Shown here piece after piece: positions 1 to 9,948 of a stretch of DNA of 64,000 nt. Position numbers and translations under genes: made by a program. The stretch spans positions 1 through 64,000 of the forward strand of contig NZ_VPFL01000016.1 of NCBI RefSeq assembly GCF_008014345.1. Direction: 5' to 3'. A model generated the notes under the pieces. That model saw only the letters and a program-made list of their open reading frames with translations. It made no database searches and was not told where the DNA came from. The stretch is from Pelomicrobium methylotrophicum. GTDB lineage: Bacteria; Pseudomonadota; Gammaproteobacteria; Burkholderiales; UBA6910. How positions within the stretch are numbered: the stretch's first letter is position 1; each line of letters starts with the position of its first letter.

Positions 1-103
1 CGCGTCGGACCCACCCCTTCCCATCCCGAACAGGGCCGTGAAACGGCGCCGCGCCGATGATAGTGGGGGCCCGCCCCCGCGAAAGTAGGTCACCGCCAGG
101 CAC
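1..103 (+). rRNA. rrf: 5S ribosomal RNA, 3' part
   Basis: The window opens inside a 5S rRNA. The CCCATCCCGAAC segment of loop B/helix III, the GATAGTGGG segment and the 3' end GAAAGTAGGTCACCGCCAGG are all recognisable. The 5' end lies left of the window. It is the last gene of an rRNA operon and is followed by a strong terminator. The exact 3' end is good to a few bases. Confidence 0.93.
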
Positions 104-113
104 CCTGACCGAC

Positions 114-143
114 GACAAAGCCCTCCCGACGGAGGGCTTTGTC
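114..143 (+). terminator. Rho-independent-type terminator of the rRNA operon
   Basis: A perfect 13-bp stem (GACAAAGCCCTCC with its complement) closes a CGAC tetraloop directly behind the 5S rRNA. The run of T after the stem is short, but position and stem strength fit the end of the rRNA operon. Confidence 0.85.
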
Positions 144-301
144 ATTTGAAGCGGCCAAGCCACGCCTACCTCCCCACCCCACACCCCAACACCCCCACGC
201 ATCGCGGGACTTTCATTTACACATACGGAACGGGCTTGGAGGGGTTTTCTTCCACCCTTTCCGTATTTCTGCTAAAATTCTGTAGTTACAATTACATATT
301 C

Positions 302-324
302 AATGGGCGGGTTGCCCATTTTTT
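302..324 (+). promoter_or_regulatory. Hairpin with T-run just upstream of rimP
   Basis: AATGGGC and GCCCATT form a 7-bp stem with a GGGTT loop, followed by TTTT, ending five bases before the GTG start of rimP. It has the shape of an intrinsic terminator inside the operon leader, so it could act as an attenuator of the rimP-nusA-infB operon. Leader RNAs in front of rimP are known; assignment to that family is inference. Confidence 0.55.
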
Positions 325-328
325 GTTT

Positions 329-775
329 GTGAAACGAAGTCCGGCGACGGTCGAAGCGCTCGTGGAGCGGGCTCTTCAACACTTGGGCTATGAGCTCGTT
401 GACCTCGAGCGGGCATCGCGCGGAAGGCTGATCCGGGTATTTATCGATCAACCAGGCGGTGCCATCACTGTCGACGATTGTGCGACCGTAAGCCACCACC
501 TGTCGCGCCTCTTTGCCGTGGAGGGAGTGGACTATGATCGTCTTGAGGTGTCGTCGCCGGGCCTGGACCGCCCTCTCAAGCGGGTCGCGGATTTTCAGAG
601 GTTTGTTGGAGCTCAGGCGCGCATCAGGCTACGTCATCCCTTGCAGGGGCGTTCCAACTTTATTGCGACGCTGAAGGCGGCCGAGGGGACGAAGATACGG
701 GTCGACCTCGAGGGGGCTGAGTTGGAGCTTGATGTGGCCGATATTGAAAGAGCGCGGCTCGTGCCGCGATTTTGA
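329..775 (+). CDS. rimP: Ribosome maturation factor RimP
   Basis: A 148-residue protein that in the known family assists late assembly of the 30S subunit. The sequence shows the usual N-terminal part ([20 protein letters not shown]) and the conserved SSPGLDRPL motif near the middle, followed by the small C-terminal barrel. I chose the GTG at 329 because conservation starts there; the upstream extension of the open frame has no family similarity. It is first in the nusA-infB operon, and its stop at 773-775 lies about 60 bases before the chosen nusA start. Length is normal for the family. Confidence 0.93.
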   Translation: MKRSPATVEALVERALQHLGYELVDLERASRGRLIRVFIDQPGGAITVDDCATVSHHLSRLFAVEGVDYDRLEVSSPGLDRPLKRVADFQRFVGAQARIRLRHPLQGRSNFIATLKAAEGTKIRVDLEGAELELDVADIERARLVPRF

Positions 776-834
776 GTGTTGAGCAGGGGAATCGCTTGGC
801 AGAGCACGTTTTGCATACAGAGATAGGGCGGAGC

Positions 835-2325
835 ATGAGTCGGGAAGTTCTGATGCTGGTGGACGCGCTGGCCAGGGAGAAGAGTGTCAACAAGGACGTT
901 GTGTTTGGCGCCCTCGAGATGGCGCTTGCTTCCGCGACCAAGAAGCGGTTCCGAGACGATGTGGACGTGCGCGTATCCATCGACAGGAACACGGGCGACT
1001 ACAAATCGTATCGGCGCTGGCTCGTTGTCAATGATGGAGAGGTGGAGTTTCCGGATCTGCAGATCAGCTTGAGCGAAGCCCTCAAGCGCAATGCCAATGT
1101 GCAGGTCAATGACTACATCGAGGAGCCGCTCGAGCCGGTGGAGTTCGGCCGTATCGGCGCCCAGACCGCAAAACAGGTCATTCTCCAGAAGATCCGCGAC
1201 GCCGAACGCGAGCAAATCCTCAATGACTTCCTGGAGCGCAACGAGCACCTGGTAACAGGCGTGATCAAGCGGATGGACCGGGGCAATGCCATCATCGAGT
1301 CTGGACGGCTGGAGGCGTTGCTACCACGGGACCAGATGATCCCGAAGGAAAGCCTGCGGGTGGGGGATCGCGTGCGCGCCTACCTGTTGCGGGTTGATCG
1401 CCAGAGCCGGGGGCCGCAGCTGATCCTTTCGCGAGTGGCCAATGAGTTCTTGGTCAAGCTGTTCGAGCTGGAAGTGCCGGAGATCGAGGAGGGTCTGATC
1501 GAGATCAAGGGAGCCGCCCGGGATCCGGGCTCCCGCGCCAAGATCGCCGTCAAGTCAAACGATCCGCGGCTAGACCCTATCGGCACCTGTGTCGGAATGC
1601 GAGGCACACGGGTTCAAGCCGTGACCGGCGAGCTCGCCGGGGAACGGGTGGACATCGTGCTTTGGTCTGCGGATCCCGCCACTTTCGTGATCAATGCCCT
1701 CGCTCCGGCCGAGGTGAGCAGCATCGTCGTCGACGAGGAAAAGCACAGCATGGACATCGTCGTCGAGGAAGATCAACTGGCCCAGGCCATCGGCCGCAAT
1801 GGGCAGAATGTGCGCCTTGCCTCCGAGCTCACCGGCTGGGAGCTCAACATCATGACCGTGGAGGAGTCGAAGAAAAAGAACGAGGAGGAAGCGGCCGCCA
1901 TCCGCAGCCTTTTCATGCAGCGTCTCGATGTCGATGAGGAAGTGGCGAACATTCTGATCCAGGAAGGCTTTACCACGCTGGAGGAGATTGCCTACGTTCC
2001 GATCAACGAAATGCTGGAGATCGAGGCCTTCGACGAGGAAACGGTCAATGAGCTGCGCAATCGGGCCCGCAGTGCTCTGCTAAACGAGGCGATCGCGAAC
2101 GAAGAGCAGCTGGAAGCGGACATCGGCGACCTGATGACATTGGAAGGAATGGATGCCGATACTGCCCGCAAGCTGGTGGCGCATGGCGTATCCACCACGG
2201 CGGCGTTGGCGGATCTGGCGGTCGACGATGTGGTTGAAATGACCGGAATTGACCCGGAGGTCGCCAAGGGGTTGATCATGGCAGCACGTGCTCCCTGGTT
2301 CGAACAGGAGGGTAAGGCAGAGTAA
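835..2325 (+). CDS. nusA: Transcription termination/antitermination factor NusA
   Basis: A 496-residue RNA-polymerase-associated factor controlling pausing, termination and antitermination. Visible in order: the N-terminal polymerase-binding domain ([20 protein letters not shown]), an S1 domain (about 135-200), two KH domains ([12 protein letters not shown] and [13 protein letters not shown]), and two C-terminal acidic helix-hairpin-helix repeats (about 365-490) as in proteobacterial NusA. The ATG at 835 begins the conserved N-terminus and has an AGGGCGGAG ribosome-binding site; a longer frame from a TTG at 772 lacks support. Its stop overlaps the infB start by one base, so the two are probably translationally coupled. 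Confidence 0.97.
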   Translation: MSREVLMLVDALAREKSVNKDVVFGALEMALASATKKRFRDDVDVRVSIDRNTGDYKSYRRWLVVNDGEVEFPDLQISLSEALKRNANVQVNDYIEEPLEPVEFGRIGAQTAKQVILQKIRDAEREQILNDFLERNEHLVTGVIKRMDRGNAIIESGRLEALLPRDQMIPKESLRVGDRVRAYLLRVDRQSRGPQLILSRVANEFLVKLFELEVPEIEEGLIEIKGAARDPGSRAKIAVKSNDPRLDPIGTCVGMRGTRVQAVTGELAGERVDIVLWSADPATFVINALAPAEVSSIVVDEEKHSMDIVVEEDQLAQAIGRNGQNVRLASELTGWELNIMTVEESKKKNEEEAAAIRSLFMQRLDVDEEVANILIQEGFTTLEEIAYVPINEMLEIEAFDEETVNELRNRARSALLNEAIANEEQLEADIGDLMTLEGMDADTARKLVAHGVSTTAALADLAVDDVVEMTGIDPEVAKGLIMAARAPWFEQEGKAE

Positions 2326-4922
2326 TGGCACAGATGAATGTCGCTCAATTCGCCCGCGAGCTCGGCCTGCCCGCGTCATTGCTCCTCGAGCAGCTGAACG
2401 CTGCCGGGGTGGCCAAGACCATGGTGGACGAACCGCTCACGGAGCAAGATAAAACGCAGCTTCTCGAATATTTGCGCAAAGTTCACGGGGCCAAAGAGCC
2501 CAAGCAGAAGATCACCCTGACGCGCCGCCAGACTTCGGAGATCAAGAAAGCCGACAGTACCGGTAAGGCGCGTACTATCCAGGTGGAGGTGCGCAAGAAA
2601 CGGGTACTAGTGCGCCGGGATGCGGTGCCCATGGAAGCGCCTGTAGCGGCAGAGACGCCGCCGCCAGTCGTCGACGAGACAGAGCGGGCGTTGCGCGAAG
2701 AAGAGGCGCGGAGGCAGGCCGAGCTGGCGGCCCGCCAGGCGGCGGAAGCCGAGGAGAAACGGGCGCAGCGTCAGCGGAAGAGGCAGGAGGCCGAAACCGC
2801 TGACCTGGAAAAGGAGGAGGCAGCGCCTTCGGTTGCCGACGCCGCCCCTGCCGCGGTGGCGACGACGGAGGAGCCGCCCAAGGAGGTTGAGACGGCTACA
2901 GCCGTGTCCCCGGCACCGATCTCGGAGGGCACACTTCACCGCCCGACGGCCAAGGCGCCGGAAGGCGAAGATAAGGCGGACAAGAAAAGCGCCAAGAAGC
3001 AGGCCAAAGACACTGCAGCGTGGAAGGAGGAGGTTGCAAGACGGCGGACCATCAAGACCCGGGGCGATACCGCGACCTTAGCGCAAGGTTGGAAAGAACG
3101 AAAAGGCGGAACACGGCATAAGGGCGCCGAGCAGCCCGCCACCTTTACGCTTCCCACTGAGCCGGTCGTCAAGGAGGTCCTGGTCCCCGAGACCATCACT
3201 GTCGGCGAGCTGGCGCACAAGATGTCCGTCAAGGCGGCCGAGGTCATCAAGACGCTGATGAAGCTCGGCACCATGGCGACGATCAACCAGGTCCTCGACC
3301 AGGATACCGCCATGATTGTGGTGGAGGAAATGGGGCATGTCGCGAAGCGGGCCAAGCTGGACGATCCAGAAGCCCTGCTCACCGAAGCCCAATCGGCGGT
3401 CAGTGCGCCGCTCGAGCCCCGTGCTCCGGTCGTTACGGTCATGGGGCACGTGGACCACGGAAAGACTTCGCTGCTGGATTTCATTCGCCGAACGCGAGTG
3501 GCGAGCGGCGAGGCGGGCGGGATCACGCAGCACATCGGCGCCTATCACGTGAGGACGCCGCGCGGTGCCATCACTTTCCTGGACACGCCGGGCCATGAGG
3601 CGTTCACCGCGATGCGGGCCCGCGGCGCCAAGGTGACGGATTTGGTGGTCCTGGTCGTGGCGGCAGACGACGGGGTGATGCCGCAAACCGTCGAGGCGAT
3701 CAACCATGCCAAGGCTGCCAACGTGCCCATCGTCGTGGCGGTCAACAAGATCGACAAGCCTGAGGCGAACCCGGAGCGGGTCAAGCAGGAGTTGGTCAGC
3801 CATGGGGTGGTGCCCGAGGACTGGGGGGGCGACACCATGTTCGTCGCGGTATCGGCCAAGACGGGGCAGGGTATCGACGACTTGCTGGAGAGCGTGTTGC
3901 TGCAGGCCGAGGTCCTGGAGCTCAAGGCCCCCAAGGAAGCGCCGGCCAAGGGTATCGTGATCGAGTCAAGGCTGGATCGCGGACGGGGCCCGGTGGCCAC
4001 GATCCTGGTGCAGAGCGGCACCCTGCGACGGGGAGATATCGCCCTTGTCGGCGCAGTGTACGGCCGCATCCGGGCCATGCAGGACGAGAATGGGAAAGCG
4101 GTGGATTCGGCCGGTCCCTCGATTCCCGTCGAGATCCAGGGCCTGTCCGACGTCCCGCAGGCGGGCGATGAGCTGGTCGTCCTCAACGACGAGCGCAAGG
4201 CGCGGGAGATCGCGCTTTTCCGGCAGGGCAAGTTCCGCGACGTGAAGCTCGCCAGGCAACAGGCGGCCAAGCTGGAGAACGTCTTCGAGCAGCTGAGCGA
4301 GGGGGAGGCGAAGACGCTGTCGCTCATCATCAAGGCGGATGTGCAGGGTTCTTACGAAGCGCTGGCGCACGCCTTGCAGAAGCTTTCCACCGACGAGGTC
4401 AAGGTCAACATCGTCCACACGGGCGTAGGCGGCATCACGGAGTCGGACGTCAACCTGGCCCTTGCCTCAAAGGCCGTGATTATCGGCTTCAACAGCCGTC
4501 CCGACGCGACGGCGCGCAAGCTCATCGCCTCCAGCGGCGTCGATGTACGCTACTACAACGTGATCTATGAGGCGGTTGACGAGATCAAAGCGGCGTTGTC
4601 GGGCATGTTGGCACCGGAGAAAAAGGAGAACGTGATCGGGCTGGTGGAAGTCCGCAACGTTTTCAAGATCTCGAAGGTGGGCACGGTGGCCGGTTGCCAC
4701 GTGGTCGAAGGGCTGGTGAGGCGCAATTCCCAAGTCCGAGTCATCCGGGACAACGTGGTCATCCATACCGGAGAGCTGCAATCCCTGAAACGCTTCAAGG
4801 AGGACGTCCGCGAAGTGAAGGCTGGATTCGAGTGTGGCATCGCGCTTAAGGGTTTCGAGGACATCAGAATCGGCGACCAATTCGAGGTGTTCGAGGTCGT
4901 CGAAGTGGCTAGAACCCTTTGA
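2325..4922 (+). CDS. infB: Translation initiation factor IF-2
   Basis: An 865-residue GTPase that brings fMet-tRNA to the 30S subunit. The N-terminal third is a long charged, Ala/Glu/Lys/Arg-rich region with the small IF2-N domain at the start. The G domain begins near residue 370 with GHVDHGKT (G1), then GITQHIG (G2), DTPGHEAF (G3), NKID (G4) and SAKTGQG (G5). The C-terminal half holds the barrel domains that bind initiator tRNA. The ATG shares its first base with the nusA stop. Length is in the usual 800-980 range for betaproteobacteria. Confidence 0.98.
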   Translation: MAQMNVAQFARELGLPASLLLEQLNAAGVAKTMVDEPLTEQDKTQLLEYLRKVHGAKEPKQKITLTRRQTSEIKKADSTGKARTIQVEVRKKRVLVRRDAVPMEAPVAAETPPPVVDETERALREEEARRQAELAARQAAEAEEKRAQRQRKRQEAETADLEKEEAAPSVADAAPAAVATTEEPPKEVETATAVSPAPISEGTLHRPTAKAPEGEDKADKKSAKKQAKDTAAWKEEVARRRTIKTRGDTATLAQGWKERKGGTRHKGAEQPATFTLPTEPVVKEVLVPETITVGELAHKMSVKAAEVIKTLMKLGTMATINQVLDQDTAMIVVEEMGHVAKRAKLDDPEALLTEAQSAVSAPLEPRAPVVTVMGHVDHGKTSLLDFIRRTRVASGEAGGITQHIGAYHVRTPRGAITFLDTPGHEAFTAMRARGAKVTDLVVLVVAADDGVMPQTVEAINHAKAANVPIVVAVNKIDKPEANPERVKQELVSHGVVPEDWGGDTMFVAVSAKTGQGIDDLLESVLLQAEVLELKAPKEAPAKGIVIESRLDRGRGPVATILVQSGTLRRGDIALVGAVYGRIRAMQDENGKAVDSAGPSIPVEIQGLSDVPQAGDELVVLNDERKAREIALFRQGKFRDVKLARQQAAKLENVFEQLSEGEAKTLSLIIKADVQGSYEALAHALQKLSTDEVKVNIVHTGVGGITESDVNLALASKAVIIGFNSRPDATARKLIASSGVDVRYYNVIYEAVDEIKAALSGMLAPEKKENVIGLVEVRNVFKISKVGTVAGCHVVEGLVRRNSQVRVIRDNVVIHTGELQSLKRFKEDVREVKAGFECGIALKGFEDIRIGDQFEVFEVVEVARTL

Positions 4923-4983
4923 CCAGCGGCTTTGTCGGTCCGGTAGCGGATACTTGCGAGCCGGGCGCAAAAAAGCGCAGCTC

Positions 4984-5370
4984 ATGAAAGCGAAGGCGAG
5001 GGCTCAGAGGGTGGCACGGGAGATCCAGCGCGAGCTGGCGGTGCTGATCCGCGACGAGCTCAAGGATCCCCGGATTGGCATGGTGACGCTTACCGGCGTC
5101 GAATTGAGCGCTGACCTTTCCTACGCAAGAGTCTATTACTCCAGTCTCCGCGGACGCGACGACAAAGAGACCACGGAGGGGCTGCGCAACGCAACCCCCT
5201 TCCTGCGGGGCCTGCTGGGGCAGCGCCTGCGGCTTCGCACCGTGCCCGAGCTGCGCTTCATCTTCGACGAGTCGGTGGAGGGCGGCATGCGGCTCTCCCG
5301 CCTGATAGACGAAGCGGTGGCGTCGGACCGCTCGCGCGATCCGGACGGGGCCGACCGCGATCAAGAATAA
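4984..5370 (+). CDS. rbfA: 30S ribosome-binding factor RbfA
   Basis: A 128-residue single KH-like domain protein that acts in 16S rRNA 5'-end maturation and cold adaptation. RVAREIQRELAVLIRDELKD and the later LRLRTVPELRFIFDES motif are the family hallmarks. The open frame extends further upstream, but conservation starts at MKAKARAQRVA, so I take the ATG at 4984, about 60 bases after infB. It has an acidic C-terminal tail. Confidence 0.95.
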   Translation: MKAKARAQRVAREIQRELAVLIRDELKDPRIGMVTLTGVELSADLSYARVYYSSLRGRDDKETTEGLRNATPFLRGLLGQRLRLRTVPELRFIFDESVEGGMRLSRLIDEAVASDRSRDPDGADRDQE

Positions 5371-5402
5371 TAAAACCGATTTTCCCCCATCTTCCGGCGC
5401 GA

Positions 5403-6353
5403 ATGTCCCGCCATCGGATCAGTTTCGACGGAGTGCTTCTGCTGGACAAGCCTTCCGGCATGACCTCGAACGCGGCCCTGCAACAGGCTAAGCGCCTGTT
5501 CAGAGCAGCCAAGGCGGGTCATGGGGGAACCCTTGACCCCATGGCGACAGGTCTGCTTCCCGTCTGTTTCGGGGAGGCGACCAAGTTTGTTTCGGCGCTG
5601 ATCGATGCTCGGAAAGCCTATCAGGCGGTCGTGCGCTTCGGAGTGCGAACCACGACCGGAGACGGCGAAGGCGCGGTTGTCGAGCGCCGCCAAGTGCTGG
5701 TGACGCGACCCCAGCTGGAAGCAGCGGTCGGCGGCTTTGTCGGGAAGATCAGGCAGGTTCCCCCGATGTACAGCGCGCTCAAGCGCAACGGGCGACCGCT
5801 CTACAGCTACGCCCGACAGGGACTCGAGGTGGAACGCGAGCCTCGGGAGGTGGAGATTCATCGGCTGGTCATCGAGGCGTTCGACGGCGAATGTGCGACC
5901 CTGATCGTTGAATGCAGCAAGGGCACGTATGTCCGGACCCTGGCGGAAGATCTAGGCAGGGCGCTCGGCTGCGGAGGGCATCTCCAGGCGCTGCGGCGGA
6001 CCGCCGTCGGCCCGTTCTCGCTTGACCAGGCAGTGACCCTGGCTCAGCTGGAGGCGTTGTCCGAAAACCAACGGGAAGCGCGGCTGTTGCCTGCGGACGC
6101 CCTGGTGGCTGCCCTGCCTCGGCTGGAGTTGGCTTGGGCGGATGAACGCGCCCTTTGCCTCGGCCAGGCCATTGCTGCGCCAGCGGGAACGGCAAGCGGT
6201 CTGCTGCGGCTTTACGCCAGGAACGGGCGGTTCCTGGGGCTTGGAGAGCATGGGGGAGACGGGTTGGTTCGGCCCAGGAGACTCCTCAGGGTGGACCTGC
6301 AAGCGGGCGGTGGGGGTGCCGGGTATTCTCCGAAGCAGCAAGGGGTTACTTGA
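5403..6353 (+). CDS. truB: tRNA pseudouridine(55) synthase TruB
   Basis: A 316-residue enzyme making pseudouridine 55 in the T loop of tRNAs. The catalytic aspartate is D45 in GHGGTLDPMATG; the KPSGMTS motif, the RQVPPMYSALK segment and GTYVRTLAEDLG (thumb/active-site region) follow. A C-terminal PUA-like part reaches the end. It lies 32 bases after rbfA in the usual rbfA-truB-rpsO order. Confidence 0.96.
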   Translation: MSRHRISFDGVLLLDKPSGMTSNAALQQAKRLFRAAKAGHGGTLDPMATGLLPVCFGEATKFVSALIDARKAYQAVVRFGVRTTTGDGEGAVVERRQVLVTRPQLEAAVGGFVGKIRQVPPMYSALKRNGRPLYSYARQGLEVEREPREVEIHRLVIEAFDGECATLIVECSKGTYVRTLAEDLGRALGCGGHLQALRRTAVGPFSLDQAVTLAQLEALSENQREARLLPADALVAALPRLELAWADERALCLGQAIAAPAGTASGLLRLYARNGRFLGLGEHGGDGLVRPRRLLRVDLQAGGGGAGYSPKQQGVT

Positions 6354-6403
6354 GCAGCCAGTCCCCTTGAAGGTACAATTATCATCCTTTAGCGGAGCAA
6401 CAG

Positions 6404-6673
6404 ATGGCCATCACGACAGCCGAAAAAGCCAAGATCATGCAGGACTTCCAGCGGGCGAAAGGGGACACAGGCTCGCCCGAGGTCCAGATCGCGCTGCTGA
6501 CTGCGCGCATTAACGACCTGACTGAGCACTTCAAGGTGCACGTGAAGGATCATCATTCCCGTCGCGGGCTTTTGCGGCTGGTCAGTCGCCGGCGCAAGCT
6601 TCTCGACTACCTGCGCACCCGCGACCCTGACGCCTACCGCAAGCTCATCGACCGGCTCGGGCTGCGCAAATAA
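6404..6673 (+). CDS. rpsO: 30S ribosomal protein S15
   Basis: An 89-residue primary 16S rRNA-binding protein of the 30S platform. The family signature runs through [17 protein letters not shown] and [20 protein letters not shown]. The length of 89 is exactly typical. The gene sits between truB and pnp as in most proteobacteria. Confidence 0.98.
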   Translation: MAITTAEKAKIMQDFQRAKGDTGSPEVQIALLTARINDLTEHFKVHVKDHHSRRGLLRLVSRRRKLLDYLRTRDPDAYRKLIDRLGLRK

Positions 6674-6810
6674 GTCGCGCGGGGGAGGAATGGCTCCCGG
6701 CACGACAAAGGGAACGAATCATCGTGTGACGGGGGCTGCCTTTGCGCGCCGCGCGGACGCCCGCGTCACGCCTTCTTCAAGCGAACGGCTTACGGCAACG
6801 AGGTAACATC

Positions 6811-8931
6811 TTGGCGTACTTCAAGAAAACCCTGACCTATGGCAGGCACCAGCTGACGCTGGAAACGGGAGAGATCGCGCGGCAGGCCGATGGCGCGGTC
6901 TTGGTGAACATGGACGATACGGTCGTTCTCGTGACCGTGGTCGCGGCGAAAGAGGCGAAGGAAGGCCAGGATTTCTTTCCCCTGACGGTTGACTATCAGG
7001 AGCGCACGTACGCCGCCGGCCGCATCCCGGGGGGATTCTTCAAGCGCGAAGGACGTCCGTCAGAGAAGGAAACCCTGACTTCCCGCCTCATCGACCGCCC
7101 CATTCGTCCGCTGTTTCCAGAAGGTTTTTACAACGAGGTCCAGGTCATCGCCACAGTCGTCTCCTCCAACAACGAGGTCGATTCCGATATCCCGGCGATG
7201 ATCGGCGCGTCGGCCGCCATCGCCATCGCTGGAATCCCCTTCAACGGCCCGATCGGTGCAGCGCGCGTCGGCTATCTCGATGGGCAGTACGTGCTCAACC
7301 CCACCACCACCGAACTTAAGCGGTCCGCTCTCAACTTGGTGGTGGCGGGTACCGAGCACGGCGTGTTGATGGTGGAGTCCGAGGCTGCGGAGTTGCCGGA
7401 AGAGGTCATGCTCGGCGCTGTAGTCTTCGGCCACCAGCAGATGCAGCCGGTGATTCAGGCGATCAACGAAATGGTGGAGGCGGTCGGCAAGCCGGAATGG
7501 GATTGGACTCCCCCCCAAAAGGACCCGGCGCTGGTCGCGAAGATCGCGGAGCTTGCCGAGGCCGATGTGAAGGAGGCTTATTCGATCAAGGCCAAGCAGG
7601 CGCGCTCGGAAAGGCTCAAGCAAATCCAGAAGCGCCTGATCGAGATGCTCAACACGGGCGAAGATGCGGGCCCCAAGCGCGAGAACGAGATCAAGAACCT
7701 CCTCTTCGATCTCGAGTACAAGGTGGTGCGCGACCGCATCCTTGCCGGCGAGCCCCGCATCGACGGGCGCGATACGCGTACCATCCGCCCGATCACCATC
7801 CGGACCGGGGTGCTTCCCCGAACGCATGGCTCGGCGCTCTTCACTCGCGGCGAGACCCAGGCGCTGGCGGTGGTCACGCTGGGCACTCAGCGGGACGAAC
7901 AGATCATCGACGCCCTCACGGGTGAATACACCGAGCGGTTCATGCTCCATTACAACATGCCCCCGTACGCCACGGGCGAGACCGGCCGGGTGGGGCCGCC
8001 CAAACGCCGGGAGATCGGTCACGGCAGGCTCGCCAAGCGGGCACTGGCAGCCGTGATTCCGTCCCAGGAAGAATTCGGCTACTCGTTGCGGGTCGTCTCG
8101 GAGATCACCGAGTCGAACGGCTCCAGCTCCATGGCCACGGTCTGCGCCGGTTGCCTGGCGCTGATGGACGCCGGTGTGCCCATGAAGGCCCACGTCGCGG
8201 GAATCGCCATGGGGTTGATCAAAGAGGGTAATCGGTTTGCCGTGCTTTCGGACATTCTGGGCGACGAGGACCATCTCGGCGACATGGATTTCAAGGTGGC
8301 CGGAACGGAGCGGGGCGTCACCGCGCTGCAGATGGATATCAAGATCACCGGCATCACCAAGGAGATTATGCAAGTCGCCCTCAATCAGGCGCGCGAAGGA
8401 CGCATGCACATCCTCGAGCTGATGAAACAGGCCATGCCGGCGACCAAGCCCGAAATTTCCGTCCATGCGCCGCGGATCATCAAGATGAAGATCAATCCGG
8501 AGAAGATCCGCGACGTGATCGGCAAAGGCGGAGCGGTCATCCGGGCGCTGACCGAGGAAACGGGTACCACGATCGACATTGAGGACGATGGCACGGTGAC
8601 GATCGCGTGTGTGAGCGCCGAGGGGGGAATGCTTGCCAAGAAGCGCATCGAGGAGATCACGGCGGAAGTCGAGGTGGGCAAGATCTACGAGGGCACGGTG
8701 CTGCGGCTGCTTGACTTCGGTGCCATCGTGAGCGTCCTGCCGGGCAAAGACGGCCTGCTGCACATTTCCCAGATCGCCAACGAACGGGTCAACAACGTGG
8801 CGGACTATCTCAAGGAAGGCCAGCTAATCCGGGTGAAGGTGCTGGAGGCCGACGACAAGGGACGGCTACGGCTCAGCATGAAGGCGGCGCTGGCTGAAGA
8901 ACAGCAGTCGTCGCCTACCCCGGTGCAATAA
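6811..8931 (+). CDS. pnp: Polyribonucleotide nucleotidyltransferase (PNPase)
   Basis: A 706-residue 3'-5' exoribonuclease, usually a trimer and part of the degradosome. Two RNase PH-type domains flank a helical domain; the second carries the active-site region with [12 protein letters not shown] domain ([18 protein letters not shown]) and an S1 domain ([21 protein letters not shown]) close the protein. The open frame starts at 6742, but conservation begins at [19 protein letters not shown]; the TTG at 6811 with a GAGGT site in front is the likely start. It follows rpsO after a 137-base gap. Confidence 0.96.
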   Translation: MAYFKKTLTYGRHQLTLETGEIARQADGAVLVNMDDTVVLVTVVAAKEAKEGQDFFPLTVDYQERTYAAGRIPGGFFKREGRPSEKETLTSRLIDRPIRPLFPEGFYNEVQVIATVVSSNNEVDSDIPAMIGASAAIAIAGIPFNGPIGAARVGYLDGQYVLNPTTTELKRSALNLVVAGTEHGVLMVESEAAELPEEVMLGAVVFGHQQMQPVIQAINEMVEAVGKPEWDWTPPQKDPALVAKIAELAEADVKEAYSIKAKQARSERLKQIQKRLIEMLNTGEDAGPKRENEIKNLLFDLEYKVVRDRILAGEPRIDGRDTRTIRPITIRTGVLPRTHGSALFTRGETQALAVVTLGTQRDEQIIDALTGEYTERFMLHYNMPPYATGETGRVGPPKRREIGHGRLAKRALAAVIPSQEEFGYSLRVVSEITESNGSSSMATVCAGCLALMDAGVPMKAHVAGIAMGLIKEGNRFAVLSDILGDEDHLGDMDFKVAGTERGVTALQMDIKITGITKEIMQVALNQAREGRMHILELMKQAMPATKPEISVHAPRIIKMKINPEKIRDVIGKGGAVIRALTEETGTTIDIEDDGTVTIACVSAEGGMLAKKRIEEITAEVEVGKIYEGTVLRLLDFGAIVSVLPGKDGLLHISQIANERVNNVADYLKEGQLIRVKVLEADDKGRLRLSMKAALAEEQQSSPTPVQ

Positions 8932-8937
8932 AAAACG

Positions 8938-8958
8938 CCGCTGGCCTGCTGCCAGCGG
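8938..8958 (+). terminator. Hairpin behind pnp
   Basis: CCGCTGGC and GCCAGCGG form a perfect 8-bp stem with a CTGCT loop a few bases after the pnp stop codon. No clear T-run follows, so termination may be weak or factor-dependent. Two further small hairpins (near 8984-8997 and 9003-9018) lie between pnp and the convergent dksA and may serve dksA. Confidence 0.55.
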
Positions 8959-9031
8959 ACGCCTTCTGTCCGTCAGTAGGTCCACCCTACGGTGGCATGA
9001 GCCGCTCCCGAGGAGCGGGTAAGGGAGGTTT

Positions 9032-9454
9032 TTATTTTGCCATCTGCCGCTCCCGCAGCTCGTCCAGCGTCTTGCAGTCGATGCACAAGGACGCGGTCGG
9101 ACGCGCTTCCAGGCGCTTGAGCCCGATTTCCGCGCCGCAGCTTTCGCAATAGCCGTACTCTCCGGCATCGATCCGAGCAATGGTCTCGTCGATCTTCTTG
9201 ATGAGCTTGCGCTCCCGGTCCCGGTTGCGCAGCTCCAGCGCCATGTCGGACTCCTGAGTGGCGCGGTCATTCGGATCGGCGAACACCGTTGCCTCGTCTT
9301 GCATGGCGTGAACGGTGCGGTCGATATCCTGGCTCAGCTCAAGCTTGAGCGCCTCCAGGATCTTGCGGAAGTGAGCAAGCTGGCGTGGATTCATGTATGG
9401 CTCCCCCTTCTTAGGCTTGTAAGGGGGAAACGTCCTGTTGCTTTGGCCCGGCAT
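9032..9454 (-). CDS. dksA: RNA polymerase-binding transcription factor DksA
   Basis: A 140-residue regulator that enters the secondary channel of RNA polymerase and works with ppGpp on rRNA and amino-acid promoters. The coiled-coil hairpin carries the tip motif [11 protein letters not shown] with the two acidic residues needed for activity. The C-terminal zinc finger has CESC and CIDC separated by 17 residues, so all four cysteines are present. It is convergent with pnp. Confidence 0.96.
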   Translation of the reverse strand: MPGQSNRTFPPYKPKKGEPYMNPRQLAHFRKILEALKLELSQDIDRTVHAMQDEATVFADPNDRATQESDMALELRNRDRERKLIKKIDETIARIDAGEYGYCESCGAEIGLKRLEARPTASLCIDCKTLDELRERQMAK

Positions 9455-9582
9455 CGGTCAGCCTCTATGCGCAAAAAGCGCTTTAATAGCAAAATCGCGG
9501 CTGCGCCGCAAGTGAAATCGGCCGCTCGCGCGCGGCGATTTCATTGATTTTTTTGGGGGGCGACGGTATATTTCAATTTTTA

Positions 9583-9659
9583 CGGGGTGTAGCGCAGCCT
9601 GGTAGCGCTCCTGGTTTGGGACCAGGATGTCGGGAGTTCAAATCTCTCCACCCCGACCA
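9583..9659 (+). tRNA. tRNA-Pro (TGG)
   Basis: A 77-base cloverleaf beginning CGGGGTGTAG. The anticodon stem CCTGG/CCAGG closes the loop TTTGGGA with anticodon TGG. The CCA end is encoded. It is first of three clustered tRNA genes. Confidence 0.96.
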
Positions 9660-9705
9660 GACCGGGTACCCATTCGGCAACACGGGCGAGCCCAGCGAGT
9701 GCCTC

Positions 9706-9779
9706 GTGCCCGTAGCTCAACCGGATAGAGCACCAGCCTTCTAAGCTGGGGGTTACAGGTTCGATTCCTGTCGGGCACG
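9706..9779 (+). tRNA. tRNA-Arg (TCT)
   Basis: Acceptor arms GTGCCCG and CGGGCAC pair perfectly. The anticodon stem CCAGC/GCTGG holds the loop CTTCTAA with anticodon TCT. The discriminator G is followed by CCCA, so a CCA end may be added post-transcriptionally. Confidence 0.95.
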
Positions 9780-9810
9780 CCCACGATTTGGTGAATGGGT
9801 GCCGTCCGTG

Positions 9811-9886
9811 GTGGCGGTAGCTCAGCTGGTAGAGTCCCGGATTGTGATTCCGGTTGTCGTGGGTTCGAATCCCATCCGCCACCCCA
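9811..9886 (+). tRNA. tRNA-His (GTG)
   Basis: Acceptor arms GTGGCGG and CCGCCAC pair, and the anticodon stem CCGGA/TCCGG holds TTGTGAT with anticodon GTG. The base before the 5' end is G, able to serve as the G-1 that marks tRNA-His, opposite a C discriminator. CCA is encoded. Confidence 0.95.
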
Positions 9887-9948
9887 TTCCTTTCTGGTGC
9901 ATGATGTTTTTTGTCCCAGGGAAAGCGTTTGTTTTCCGCCGGGCGCTT

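Noticed and set aside
272-499. Frames antisense to rimP/nusA leader
   Set aside because: Overlap conserved genes in antisense and lack any support.
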